A stretch of 64,000 nucleotides of DNA from Pseudomonas laurylsulfativorans. Lineage in GTDB: Bacteria > Pseudomonadota > Gammaproteobacteria > Pseudomonadales > Pseudomonadaceae. Of the stretch, positions 52,929-62,298 are shown one piece after another. Each line of letters opens with the position of its first letter. Within the stretch, counting starts at the first letter, position 1. The stretch spans positions 744,001 to 808,000 of the forward strand of contig NZ_MUJK01000001.1 of assembly GCF_002906155.1 (NCBI RefSeq), read 5' to 3'. The translations under genes and the position numbers were made by a program. The notes under the pieces were generated by a model that saw only the letters and a program-made list of their open reading frames with translations, was not told where the DNA came from and ran no database searches.

Positions 52929-54464
52929 ATGCCGAAACATACGACGAGGTTCATCAGCTCCGCCCTCGCTTCTGCACTGCTGCTCAGTGCCTGTTCGTCA
53001 CTGGAGCCCAAGCCCTCCACCGACGAAGAGAACCGGCAGCGCATCCTCGCCGATCAGTCGCGCATGTATTCCGGCCAGGAGCCGGTCACCGCGCCCATCA
53101 CTTTTTATGAAGCGGCCGCCAGGGCGTTGAAGTACAACCTCGACTACCGCCTCAAGCTCATGGAAAGCGCCCTGGCGTCGGACCTGCGCGATGTTTCCAG
53201 CCATGAAATGTTGCCAAAACTGGTGGCATCGGCTGGTTATGCCGGGCGAAACAACGATTCCGGCGGTACCTCCATCGGTATCGAAGACCGCCAGGTCAGC
53301 TTGCGGGCGTCGACCTCCGAAGAGCGCTATCGCGAACTCTATGGCCTGGGCCTGAGCTGGAGCCTGCTGGATTTCGGCGTGGCTTATTATCGCACCCAGC
53401 AAAAAGCCGATCAGATCCTCATGGCCGAGGAGCGTCGACGCAAAGTCGCGCAGAACGTCCTGCAGGATGTGCGCAACGCCTACTGGCGCGCCCTGGGCGC
53501 GCAACGCCTGATGCCCGAGGTGGACAAGCTGCTGATGCGCACCCACACCGCGCTGACCTCGGCCCGGGAAGCCGAAACACGTGGCCTGTTACCGCGCCAG
53601 GAAATCCTCGCCTACCAACGCGCCCTGCTCGACTCCATCTACCTGCTGACGGTGCGCCGCCAGGATCTGGAGTTTGCCCAGGCCGAACTCGCTGCGCTGA
53701 TGTCGTTGCCGCCAGGCTCGAAAATGATCCTGGCCGACATGCCGGATCCACCGCTGCCAGAGGTGCATCAAAGCATGGCGCAGTTGGAGCAACTGTCCCT
53801 GGAACACCGCCCGGAAATCATGGAGGAGTGGTATCGCAAGCGCGTCAACCAGAAAGACCTGGACATCGCCAAGGCTCAGTTGTGGCCGAACGTCTCCGCG
53901 GATTTCGGCTACCGGTACGACTCCAACAAGTTCCTCTACAACAACGACTGGAACGCCACCGGGCTGCAAGTCTCGATGAACCTGCTGCGCTTGCTGCAAT
54001 TGCCGTCGCTCAATGCCGCGCAAAAATCCCAGAGCGAAACCGACGACTCCCGCCGGGTGGCGCTGTCCATGGCAATCCTGACCCAGGTGCGGGTCGGTAC
54101 CCTGCGTTATCAACTGGCGCGCCAGGAAGTGGAATTCACCGAAGACAGCCTGCGGGTCGATCGCAGCCTGCTCGACTACGCCCAGGCTGCGAAAACCGGC
54201 GCCTTGGGCTCCGAGCTTGAAGTGATCCGCTCCGAAGGCCGCTATCTGCTCTCGCGCTACCAGCGTGAAGCGGCGTTCTCCAGTGCCCAGGCGGCGTGGG
54301 GGCGCTTGTACAACTCCGTGGGGCTGGACGTCCTGCCAGACGAAATCTCCAAGCACGACATCAAGACCCTCGCCCGGGAAATCCAGCGCACATTGAATGA
54401 ACAGGAGCAGCAACGCCTGCTCATCAGCCAGCAAGGAACGCCGAATGCGCAAAACCGCCCTTGA
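52929..54464 (+). CDS. TolC-family outer-membrane lipoprotein
   Basis: A 511-residue TolC-family protein with lipobox signal (SSALASALLLSACSS). The two repeated helical halves are visible (FYEAAARALKYNLDYRLKLM, AREAETRGLLPRQEILAYQR, then YRKRVNQKDLDIAKAQLWPN and RYQREAAFSSAQAAWGRLYN). It would form the trimeric outer-membrane channel of an export complex. The start at 52929 follows AAAGGA; the frame stays open from 52845. It begins 43 bp after the giant gene's stop, and its own end overlaps the next gene by 20 bp. Confidence 0.9.
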   Translation: MPKHTTRFISSALASALLLSACSSLEPKPSTDEENRQRILADQSRMYSGQEPVTAPITFYEAAARALKYNLDYRLKLMESALASDLRDVSSHEMLPKLVASAGYAGRNNDSGGTSIGIEDRQVSLRASTSEERYRELYGLGLSWSLLDFGVAYYRTQQKADQILMAEERRRKVAQNVLQDVRNAYWRALGAQRLMPEVDKLLMRTHTALTSAREAETRGLLPRQEILAYQRALLDSIYLLTVRRQDLEFAQAELAALMSLPPGSKMILADMPDPPLPEVHQSMAQLEQLSLEHRPEIMEEWYRKRVNQKDLDIAKAQLWPNVSADFGYRYDSNKFLYNNDWNATGLQVSMNLLRLLQLPSLNAAQKSQSETDDSRRVALSMAILTQVRVGTLRYQLARQEVEFTEDSLRVDRSLLDYAQAAKTGALGSELEVIRSEGRYLLSRYQREAAFSSAQAAWGRLYNSVGLDVLPDEISKHDIKTLAREIQRTLNEQEQQRLLISQQGTPNAQNRP

Positions 54465-55236
54465 GTCCCGTGCAGGGGCCCTGCTGTTGGCCTGTCTGAT
54501 CCTGCCTGTCAATGCCGACGACGCAGCGCCGGCCCCCAATCTCGATAGCGCCAGCGCCATTCGCGTGCTGCTGGCTGCCGAACTGGAAACCACCCTGTCG
54601 AGCCAGATGAGTGGCACCCTGGGCGAGATGAAAACCGGGTTCGGCGAGCATGTTGGCAAAGCCGAGGTACTCGCCCGCTTCAACTGCAACGAAGCCGAGG
54701 CCCGCAGCAAAGTCGCCGCCGCCGAACTGGCCATGGCCAAGCAGAACCTGGAGGCGAAAAAACAGCTGCGTCAACTCAACGCGGTCGGCGACATCGAAGT
54801 GTCCATGGCCAACACCGAAGTGCAGAAAGCCGACGGTGCGCGCGCCATGGGTGTGGCCCAGAGCGGCTACTGCCAGGTGCTGGCGCCGTTTTCCGGGCGT
54901 ATCGCCAAGGTCTACGTCAAACCGTTCCAGACCGTCACGGCCGGTACGCCTCTGTTCGATCTAGTCAGCGACGGCGCCTTGAAAGTCCGGCTCAATGTGC
55001 CCTCAAACCTGCTCAAAACCCTCAAGCCCGGGCTGGCGCTGCAAGTCAGTATTCATGAAACCGGCAAGACCTACGCAGCCCATGTCAGCGCCATCAACTC
55101 GCGGGTCGATGCGGTGGCCCAGACGGTTGAGCTCGAAGCCCGGCTCGACCAGAAATACCCCGACCTGATGGCCGGCATGAGCGGCACGGCGCAGTTCAAC
55201 CAGGACACTGCCCTGCAAAACAGTCCCCAGCCATGA
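54445..55236 (+). CDS. HlyD/MFP-family periplasmic adaptor 1
   Basis: A 263-residue adaptor with signal peptide (AGALLLACLILPVNADD) and the membrane-fusion protein order: lipoyl half (LSSQMSGTLGEMKTGFGEHV), short coiled coil (AAAELAMAKQNLEAKKQLRQ), second lipoyl half (YCQVLAPFSGRIAKVYVKPF) and beta-barrel. It resembles the RND-type adaptors more than the type I secretion ones, because the N-terminal membrane helix is a cleavable signal. The start at 54445 follows AAGGAACG. It overlaps the genes on both sides. Confidence 0.88.
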   Translation: MRKTALESRAGALLLACLILPVNADDAAPAPNLDSASAIRVLLAAELETTLSSQMSGTLGEMKTGFGEHVGKAEVLARFNCNEAEARSKVAAAELAMAKQNLEAKKQLRQLNAVGDIEVSMANTEVQKADGARAMGVAQSGYCQVLAPFSGRIAKVYVKPFQTVTAGTPLFDLVSDGALKVRLNVPSNLLKTLKPGLALQVSIHETGKTYAAHVSAINSRVDAVAQTVELEARLDQKYPDLMAGMSGTAQFNQDTALQNSPQP

Positions 55237-56579
55237 CAATGAACGAGCCCCTGCCCCACCCTCACCTGCTGCTGGAACTTGACGCCCTGCGGGACAAAGC
55301 GATGGCCGCCGACTCGCTGAACGCCCTGGCATTCAGCATGGCCAACGATCTGTATCCGCTGCTGCCGTTTCATCAGGCACTGGTCTTTGCCCAACGGGAA
55401 TCGTCGCTGGAACTGCTGAACGTTTCCGGGCTGTCACGCCCCAGCGAAGATTCGCCGTACCTCGTCTGGCTGCGCCGGGCCAGTCGCTGGGTCGCCACTC
55501 AAGTGCCCGACATCGAACCCGTGTGGCTGACACTGGATACCAGCGCCCCGCCGCCGGACATCGCCGAAGGCTGGCGCGAATGGTGGCCGTCGGGCCTCTG
55601 GTGCATTGCGGTTCAAGACCGTGACGGGTATCGCCTGGGACTGTTGACGTTGTTGCTGGAGCAAGAGCCACCGGCAGTGCTATGGCAGCACCTCAAAGGC
55701 CTGGTCAATACCTGGGGCTACTGCTGGGCCGCGCTGACCCGGCATCGGCGCTTGAGTCGCTGGCGGCCTAACCGCAAGCAACTGCTGATGGGGCTGATCG
55801 TGCTCGGTGCCCTGTTGTTGCTGCCGGTGCGGCAAACTGCACTGGCCCCGACGGAAATCGTCTCGCGCCAGGCGCAAATCATCAGCTCCCCCATCGACGG
55901 CGTGATCGAGCAGATCCAGGTGCGCCCCAACCAACCGGTGGAAAACGGTACGCCGCTGTTCTCCCTCGACGAAACCACCCTGCGCAGCCGCGCCGAAGTA
56001 CTGGGCAAGGAAGTGGCGGTGGCCGATGCCGAGTTGCAGGCGGCCAGCCAGCGGGCGTTCGATAACCCGCAAAGCAAAAGCGAGCTGACCCTGCTCCAGG
56101 GCCGCGCTCAGCAACGCCGGGCCGAACTGGCGGCGGTGCAAGCCCAACTCAAGCGCACCAAGGTCCTTTCACCGCGCGGCGGCGTGGCGGTATTCAGTGA
56201 CCCTAACGACTGGCTGGGCAAACCGGTGGTCACCGGCGAACGGATCATGCAAGTGGCCGACCCGAGCCAACCGGCCATGCAGATCCAGCTGGCGGTGGCC
56301 GATGCCATTGCCCTGGAGCCTGGCGCTGAAGTCACGTTGTTTCTCACGGCGTACCCGCTGACCCCGCTCAAGGGCAAAATCCTCGAAACCAGTTACCAGG
56401 CCCGCCCCAGCGATGAAGGTGTGGTCGCCTATCGCCTGCTGGCCAGCATCGACGGCGCGCCGGAACATGCGCGCCTGGGCCTGCACGGCACCGCCAAACT
56501 CTACGGTGGCCGGGTGATGCTGGGTTACTACTTGCTGCGCCGGCCTCTGGCGACGCTGCGGGCGTGGAGCGGCTGGTGA
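55233..56579 (+). CDS. HlyD-family adaptor 2 with N-terminal cytoplasmic GAF-like domain
   Basis: A 448-residue protein. Residues 1-180 are a soluble cytoplasmic domain, beginning LLLELDALRDKAMAADSLNA and with GLWCIAVQDRDGYRLGLLTL, which looks GAF-like (inference). A single membrane helix at 183-199 (LLMGLIVLGALLLLPV) is followed by a HlyD part (IISSPIDGVIEQIQVRPNQP, a coiled coil 250-305, LSPRGGVAVFSDPNDWLGKP). So the domain could sense a cytoplasmic signal and gate export. It overlaps adaptor 1 by 4 bp (ATGA) and the M50 gene by 1 bp. Confidence 0.82.
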   Translation: MTMNEPLPHPHLLLELDALRDKAMAADSLNALAFSMANDLYPLLPFHQALVFAQRESSLELLNVSGLSRPSEDSPYLVWLRRASRWVATQVPDIEPVWLTLDTSAPPPDIAEGWREWWPSGLWCIAVQDRDGYRLGLLTLLLEQEPPAVLWQHLKGLVNTWGYCWAALTRHRRLSRWRPNRKQLLMGLIVLGALLLLPVRQTALAPTEIVSRQAQIISSPIDGVIEQIQVRPNQPVENGTPLFSLDETTLRSRAEVLGKEVAVADAELQAASQRAFDNPQSKSELTLLQGRAQQRRAELAAVQAQLKRTKVLSPRGGVAVFSDPNDWLGKPVVTGERIMQVADPSQPAMQIQLAVADAIALEPGAEVTLFLTAYPLTPLKGKILETSYQARPSDEGVVAYRLLASIDGAPEHARLGLHGTAKLYGGRVMLGYYLLRRPLATLRAWSGW

Positions 56580-58675
56580 TGCTTGACCCTGCTGACTTGC
56601 CCCTGCCGCCATTGCGCGAAGACCTGCGCCTGAGCGAAGCCGCCAACGGCAGCAACGGCGAACCGGCCTGGGTGATCCAGGACACGGTGATCAACCGCTT
56701 TTACCGCATCGGCTGGCTGGAGTTCGAATGCCTGCTGCGCTGGGGCCAGTCGCCCCGGCAGATCAGCGAACAGATTGCTGAAGGCACCGCGCTCAAACCG
56801 GATGTCGAGCAGATCCTCGATTTCCGCCAGTTCCTCGAACAGCACCAGTTGCTACGCGCTGGCCCCGCCGCGCTCGAACGGCTCAAAGCCAAGGACGAGG
56901 CAGGCACCTGGCTGAGTTGGCGCTGGTGGTTGCACCACTACCTGTTCTTTCGCATTCCGCTGCTGCGTCCGCAACAACCGCTACAACACCTCGCCCGTGC
57001 ACTGGGCTGGCTGTTTCACCCGCTCACCGGCCTGCTGGTATTTGCCCTGAGCCTGTGGGGGGTAATTCTGGTCCTGCAACAGTGGGACGTCTTTACCCAC
57101 GCCGTGGTCGAGTCGTTTTCCACCGAGGGCCTGTTCAGTTTCGCCCTGGCGCTGATCGTCGCCAAAACCCTGCATGAATTGGGGCATGCACTGGTGGCCA
57201 CGCGCCTGGGTTTGCGGGTCGGCCACATGGGCATCGCCTTCGTGGTGTTATGGCCGATGCTCTATACCGACACGGGCGAGAGCTGGAAACTCATCCGCTC
57301 GCGGCAGCGCCTGGCAATTGCCTCTGCCGGTATCGTCACCGAGTTGTCCCTGGCCGGGTTGTCGACCCTGGGCTGGGCGCTGTGTGATCCGGGGCCGCTG
57401 CGCAATGCCCTGCTGTACCTGGCGACCACCAGCTGGCTGCTGTCACTGGCGCTCAATGCCAGCCCGTTCATGCGTTTTGACGGCTACTTCATCCTCTCCG
57501 ACCTGCTGGACTTTCCCAACCTGCACGAGCGCGCCTCGGCCCTGGCGCGGGTCACCCTGCGGCGCAATCTGCTGGGCCTGCAGGAAGACTGGCCGGAATC
57601 GTTCCCAACCGGGCAACGCCGACTGCTGGTGACGTTCGCGATCGTCACCTGGCTGTATCGGCTGGTGCTGTTTCTGGGGATCGCCCTGGCGGTCTACCTG
57701 TTCTTCTTCAAATTGCTGGGGATCATCCTGTTCATGGTCGAATTGTCCTGGTTCATCGCCATGCCGGTGCTGCGCGAATTAAATCACTGGTGGCAGCAAC
57801 GCGCAGCCATCCCAAGTCGCCGCAAGTTGATGTTCTACGGCGTACTGGCACTGATTGTCGCCGGGCTGGCGGCGCCTTGGCACAGCCAGATCGATGCGGT
57901 CGGCGTGGCCCGTGCCGAACATCAGTTGCGTGTCTACGCGCCCTACCCGGCGCGTCTGCAATCGATTCATGCCGATGGCCCGGTCAATGCCGGCGAAACC
58001 CTGATCGTGCTCGACGAGCCAGACATTGCCTCGCGCCTGCAAAGCAGCGAAGCCAACGCCCGCAGCTATGAGGCGCGTCTGTCAGGGTTGTTGGCCGACC
58101 CCGGCGGATTGCAGGAAGACGCCGTCACCCGCCAACGCCTGAACGTGCAATTCGAAGAAGCCCGGGCCGCGCGCTCGGAAATCGCCCGGCTGAACCTGCA
58201 AACGCCATTCGCCGGACTCTGGCTGGACGTCAATCCGGACTGGAAAGCCGGCCAGTGGGTCGGTCGCCAGGAGTCCCTCGGCATGCTGATCGACCCGAGC
58301 AGCTGGCAAGTGGACGCCTATGTCGCCCAGGATCAGGTGCACCGCATGGCAACCGGTGACCGCGTGCGTTTTTACCCCGACGGCCAGACCACCCCGCTCA
58401 ATGGCCGCGTACTGGTGATCGGCAGCACCCGCGCCAGTCAACTGTCGCACCGCATGTTGTCCTCACGCTTCGGTGGCCCGGTGCCGACGACCTCGGCGGA
58501 ACACGCACTGATCCCGAGCGCGGCATTGTTCCAGGTGCTTATTCAACTCGACGAACCCTTGCCGAGCCTGCGGGAGACCCGGGGTCATCTGAAAATCGAA
58601 GGCGAACGGCGCAGCTTGCTGGCTGACGGTGCGACGCACTTGATGGCGGTGTTGATGAGGGAAAGTGGTTTCTGA
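56579..58675 (+). CDS. PqqD-like / M50 site-2 protease / HlyD-like fusion protein
   Basis: A 698-residue polytopic protein. Residues 10-95 form a PqqD-like winged module (EPAWVIQDTVINRFYRIGWL); a membrane core at about 140-430 carries the zinc site HELGH at 199-203 and the later FDGY motif (Asp301) of site-2 proteases; the C-terminal 250 residues look like a HlyD adaptor (LRVYAPYPARLQSIHADGPV, LQTPFAGLWLDVNPDWKAGQ). The start at 56579 shares a base with the stop before it. I infer that it cuts or escorts the exported giant protein. Confidence 0.85.
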   Translation: MLDPADLPLPPLREDLRLSEAANGSNGEPAWVIQDTVINRFYRIGWLEFECLLRWGQSPRQISEQIAEGTALKPDVEQILDFRQFLEQHQLLRAGPAALERLKAKDEAGTWLSWRWWLHHYLFFRIPLLRPQQPLQHLARALGWLFHPLTGLLVFALSLWGVILVLQQWDVFTHAVVESFSTEGLFSFALALIVAKTLHELGHALVATRLGLRVGHMGIAFVVLWPMLYTDTGESWKLIRSRQRLAIASAGIVTELSLAGLSTLGWALCDPGPLRNALLYLATTSWLLSLALNASPFMRFDGYFILSDLLDFPNLHERASALARVTLRRNLLGLQEDWPESFPTGQRRLLVTFAIVTWLYRLVLFLGIALAVYLFFFKLLGIILFMVELSWFIAMPVLRELNHWWQQRAAIPSRRKLMFYGVLALIVAGLAAPWHSQIDAVGVARAEHQLRVYAPYPARLQSIHADGPVNAGETLIVLDEPDIASRLQSSEANARSYEARLSGLLADPGGLQEDAVTRQRLNVQFEEARAARSEIARLNLQTPFAGLWLDVNPDWKAGQWVGRQESLGMLIDPSSWQVDAYVAQDQVHRMATGDRVRFYPDGQTTPLNGRVLVIGSTRASQLSHRMLSSRFGGPVPTTSAEHALIPSAALFQVLIQLDEPLPSLRETRGHLKIEGERRSLLADGATHLMAVLMRESGF

Positions 58676-58684
58676 GACGCCACT

Positions 58685-60376
58685 TTAACCTGCCACCACA
58701 AACACTATGATCGGCCCACATACCGCCAGCAACACGTTGGAAATCGCATAACACACGGTAAAGCCGATCACCGGGGTGTTGCTGCCGGACTGTTCGATGA
58801 TCTTGTTCATCGACGCCGCTTCGGTCTGTGCACCGGCCAGTGCGCCGAACAGGATCATCGGGTGCAGGCGCAGCACGTAGCGGCCGAAGTACAGTGCCAC
58901 CAGCGGTGGCACGATGGTGACCACGGCGCCAGACAGCAGCAACGCCAGGCCTTGTTCCTTCATCGCGGCAAAGGCTGCGGGGCCGGCGAGCAGGCCGACC
59001 ACCGCGCCGAACGCGGTCAGACCGAACTCGGAAAACGCCCACTGCGCGGCGGGAGGCAACGCGCCGATTTCCGGGTGGCGCGAGTTGTACCAGCCAATCA
59101 CCAGCGCCGCGACCAGCACCCCGCCGCCAATGCCCAGCTCCACGGGAATCATCCCGATGTGGGTCGACAACAGCCCCAGCAATGAACCCAGCACCATGCC
59201 CAGGGTGTGCATGGCGATGTCGCTCTTGTAGTTGTTCTCGCGAATCCGCCCCAACCGCTTGGCCACCGCTTCGACGCTGGCGGTGCGGCCGGTCAGGGTA
59301 ATCACGTCGCCCCGACGCAGTACGGTGTTGGGCAACAACGGCAACTCGTAGCCCTGGCGGGTGATGGTATTGATGAAGCAGCCCAGGCGCCTGGCGCTTT
59401 CCAGGCGGTTTTTCGCCTGATGGATTGTCTTGCCGGCGAACTCCGGCGAGGTCACGACGATGTCCACTTCACGGGTGGGGAAAGACAAGGATTCGGCATG
59501 GTCGATTTCCGGCCCGATCCACTGGGTGAGGGTGCCCACCGATTCGCGCAGGGCGTAGACCCCGACGATATCCCCGGCCATCAGCGTGAAAGCCTCGTCA
59601 CGCTCGATGATTTTGCCTGCCCGTACCACGCGCTCGATGGTCAGCGATTCGTGCTGATTCTCCACATCGGCGATGCGCTGCCCAATCGCCGAACCATTGT
59701 CAGCCACCTGATGGGCTCGCACGACAATGCGGGTGTACGGCACGGTGATCGCGTCTTCTTCCTTGGCGATCCCCAGCTCCAGTTCCAGCTCCCGGGCCGA
59801 TGCCTTGAGATCCACGCCCAGCAGTTTCGGGGCGATGCTGCCGACGAAGACGATCAGGCCGATGGTGCCGAACAGGTACGTGATCGCGTAGGCAATCGCC
59901 ATATGGCTGTTGAGTTGCGCCCTGGCCGCGGTATCGATCGACAGTTGATTGATGGCGCTGGTCGCTGTGCCCATGATCGCCGTGTCGGTCAGTGCACCGG
60001 CCCCGAGCCCGGCGGTGAAACCGGCGTCGAAATCGAAGACTGCGTTCATCAGCAGGATCGCCGCCAGCGCCGTGCCGCACAGCACCACGCTCAACACCAC
60101 CAGTTTCAGCGTGCCGCGATTGAGGCTGCCGAAAAACTCCGGCCCGCTCTTGAAGCCGACCGCGTAGATGAACATCACGAAAAATACCGACTTCAATCCG
60201 GTGGGCACTTCGAGCCCTATCTGGCCAATCAGCAGGCCCATCAACAGCGCACCGGCCACCGAACCGAGGTGGAAACTGCCAATGTGGATACGGCCGATGA
60301 AGACGCCCAGGGCAATGGCCAGGAACACCGCGATTTCCGGGTCAGTCCGCAGGGCGTGGAGAATGAACTCAAGCAT
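58685..60376 (-). CDS. AspT/YidE-type (AAEx family) transporter
   Basis: A 563-residue protein with two blocks of about five membrane helices separated by a cytoplasmic part with two RCK-C domains (TVPYTRIVVRAHQVADNGSA and REVDIVVTSPEFAGKTIHQA). The conserved GAGALTDTAIMGTATSAI and GALAGAQTEAASMNKI motifs are those of the aspartate:alanine exchanger family. The start ATG at 60376 follows GGGAG; the open frame to 60526 is not supported. It converges on the M50 gene, with only 9 bp between the stops. Confidence 0.86.
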   Translation of the reverse strand: MLEFILHALRTDPEIAVFLAIALGVFIGRIHIGSFHLGSVAGALLMGLLIGQIGLEVPTGLKSVFFVMFIYAVGFKSGPEFFGSLNRGTLKLVVLSVVLCGTALAAILLMNAVFDFDAGFTAGLGAGALTDTAIMGTATSAINQLSIDTAARAQLNSHMAIAYAITYLFGTIGLIVFVGSIAPKLLGVDLKASARELELELGIAKEEDAITVPYTRIVVRAHQVADNGSAIGQRIADVENQHESLTIERVVRAGKIIERDEAFTLMAGDIVGVYALRESVGTLTQWIGPEIDHAESLSFPTREVDIVVTSPEFAGKTIHQAKNRLESARRLGCFINTITRQGYELPLLPNTVLRRGDVITLTGRTASVEAVAKRLGRIRENNYKSDIAMHTLGMVLGSLLGLLSTHIGMIPVELGIGGGVLVAALVIGWYNSRHPEIGALPPAAQWAFSEFGLTAFGAVVGLLAGPAAFAAMKEQGLALLLSGAVVTIVPPLVALYFGRYVLRLHPMILFGALAGAQTEAASMNKIIEQSGSNTPVIGFTVCYAISNVLLAVCGPIIVFVVAG

Positions 60377-60401
60377 GGTGTGGGCTCCCTGGCAGGCGAA
60401 A

Positions 60402-62012
60402 TCAAAGTTCCTTGGGTTCTTGCGCGGGTGCCGTGTACCACTTGTCCCTGGGCACCCATTTCTCGTGTTGCGGATCGCCCAGATAGTGCGGCGACATGAT
60501 CTGCACGCCGTACTCGTTGAACACATCCTGGATATTGGCGTGCAACATGCTCAGCAGCACGGCGCGGGGCCTTGGCTGGCTGGGGATGGCCTGGGCCACC
60601 AGCCGGTACTCGGGGTAGAAGTCCGACAATGCCGTTTGAAACACCTGCGGCGGTGGTGTTTCGAGGATACCGGGTGTGCGTTTGGCAGCCTCCAGCAACA
60701 TGCCTTCGACCTGCCGCCACGGCGTGTCATAGCCAATGGTTACCACGGTATCGACCACATACCCGGGGCCTTGTACAACCCGCGAATAGTTCTTGGTGAC
60801 CGTGCCGGTGATCATCGAGTTGGGCAAGGTCAGCACTTCGCCCAGACCGGTGCGAATGCTCGTGGTGAACATGCCCAGTTCAGTGACCGTCCCTTCGTGT
60901 TCGCCAATGCGTACGAATTCACCGGGACGCAGGGTTCGGGTGTACGTCAGGATCAAACCGGCCGCCGCCTGGCCGACTACGCTGGAAGCGCCCAGCGAGA
61001 TCATCAGGCCGACCAGCACCGACAAGCCTTTGAACGCATCGGTACCGGCACCCGGCAGGTAGGGATAAGCCATGGCCAGGGCAAACAGCCAGATCGCCAG
61101 CGAAGTCAGGCGCTGGGTTGGCTGCAGGGTTTCGTGGTTCAACCAGTTGAAGGTACCGGGCGTGGCCATGCGCCGAAGAATCCGGCGAGAGAACGCAGTC
61201 GCACCCCGCGCAATGAAGAAGATCGCCAACGCCACGCCAAGCCCGGGGATGGCCCCGAGAATCCCCTGCAATAGATAGTCGGCGACTTCCAGCAGATAGT
61301 TGTTGAGGCTCTCGCCCCAAGGCCGGGTATAGGGAAAGCGCGACAGGACAAACCCCAGCCACTCGTAAGTGAGCAACAACACGATGGCCCAGCGCAGCAC
61401 TTCCAGCACGCGGCTGACCAATGGATAGAGGAAGTTGGCGTCGATCAACGGAACGTGCCCGACCTTCAGGGCCTGGGTGTGCCGATGCATCAGGTCGGGC
61501 AGTTTTTTCAGCAACTTGCGGCGCAAAAAAACCATGACCAGGAGCAAGCCTAAATAGATACCCGTGGCCAGCAGCGCAGCGCCTACGGAACGCAGGATCA
61601 ATTGCAGGCTACGGGCTTCCTGGGTTTCGGCCACAACCTGGCGCAGCCTGCCCGCCGCGGCTTCGGCGGCCTGCTGTACGGAGTCGTATTCGGTTTCGTC
61701 GAAGTCCTTGGGCGAAACGATAAAGGCGCGCCGGCTACCCAGCAGCACCATGTAGCTTTTCATGATCGGGTCGAGGGTGACATTGAGGTCGTCCGCTTCA
61801 TCCAGCGCCTCGCCGATCACCGCTTTCGCCCGTTTGACCCGCGAGGCCGGAGCTTCACCGAGGATGGTCGCGCGAAACACCATGACGCCGCGGTTGGCCA
61901 CTTTCAATTCAGCAGGGGCATCGACCACTTTCGGCGCGTCCTCGGCCCACAGTTGCACCGACCAAAACATCCCGAAAGCACTAAACATTACCGCGAGCAG
62001 CCTGCTCCGCAT
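60402..62012 (-). CDS. MscS-family mechanosensitive channel
   Basis: A 536-residue protein with signal peptide (VMFSAFGMFWSVQLWAED), an extracytoplasmic part, about five membrane helices, and the MscS core: the pore helix SLGASSVVGQAAAGLILTYT followed by the beta domain RPGEFVRIGEHEGTVTELGM and TLPNSMITGTVTKNYS. It is a larger MscS-type channel that releases solutes on osmotic downshock. It is 25 bp upstream of the AspT-like gene on the same strand, so the two may be co-transcribed. Confidence 0.9.
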   Translation of the reverse strand: MRSRLLAVMFSAFGMFWSVQLWAEDAPKVVDAPAELKVANRGVMVFRATILGEAPASRVKRAKAVIGEALDEADDLNVTLDPIMKSYMVLLGSRRAFIVSPKDFDETEYDSVQQAAEAAAGRLRQVVAETQEARSLQLILRSVGAALLATGIYLGLLLVMVFLRRKLLKKLPDLMHRHTQALKVGHVPLIDANFLYPLVSRVLEVLRWAIVLLLTYEWLGFVLSRFPYTRPWGESLNNYLLEVADYLLQGILGAIPGLGVALAIFFIARGATAFSRRILRRMATPGTFNWLNHETLQPTQRLTSLAIWLFALAMAYPYLPGAGTDAFKGLSVLVGLMISLGASSVVGQAAAGLILTYTRTLRPGEFVRIGEHEGTVTELGMFTTSIRTGLGEVLTLPNSMITGTVTKNYSRVVQGPGYVVDTVVTIGYDTPWRQVEGMLLEAAKRTPGILETPPPQVFQTALSDFYPEYRLVAQAIPSQPRPRAVLLSMLHANIQDVFNEYGVQIMSPHYLGDPQHEKWVPRDKWYTAPAQEPKEL

Positions 62013-62191
62013 GTGTCGGATCCTTACTTCACAAAATTCAGATCTAGGGTACGTATCGCAGCGTAGTTCACCGATGAACGGTTGTCAGATTTGAGCTACA
62101 GGCCGTTTCCTTCTGTCTGTTTTCTTGAAACAGCGAGTTCAAGGATCAGAAGCTGAGCGCTTGACCGGATTCTCGAAACACTGAAGATCCC

Positions 62192-62281
62192 TGTGGGAGC
62201 GAGCTTGCTCGCGAAGACGGTGTGTCAGACACCGGGATGTTGAATGTGCCGCCGCCATCGCGAGCAGGCTCGCTCCCACAG
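62192..62281. repeat. REP pair (BIME-like)
   Basis: TGTGGGAGCGAGCTTGCTCG at 62192-62211 and its near-exact reverse complement CGAGCAGGCTCGCTCCCACA at 62261-62280 frame about 49 bp. It lies between the MscS gene and the glycine-zipper gene and resembles the doublet at 7933-8021. Confidence 0.9.
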
Positions 62282-62298
62282 TGTGTTCCGTACCTGAC

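Noticed and set aside
59207..60499. Plus-strand frame of 430 codons
   Set aside because: It is antisense to the AspT-like gene.
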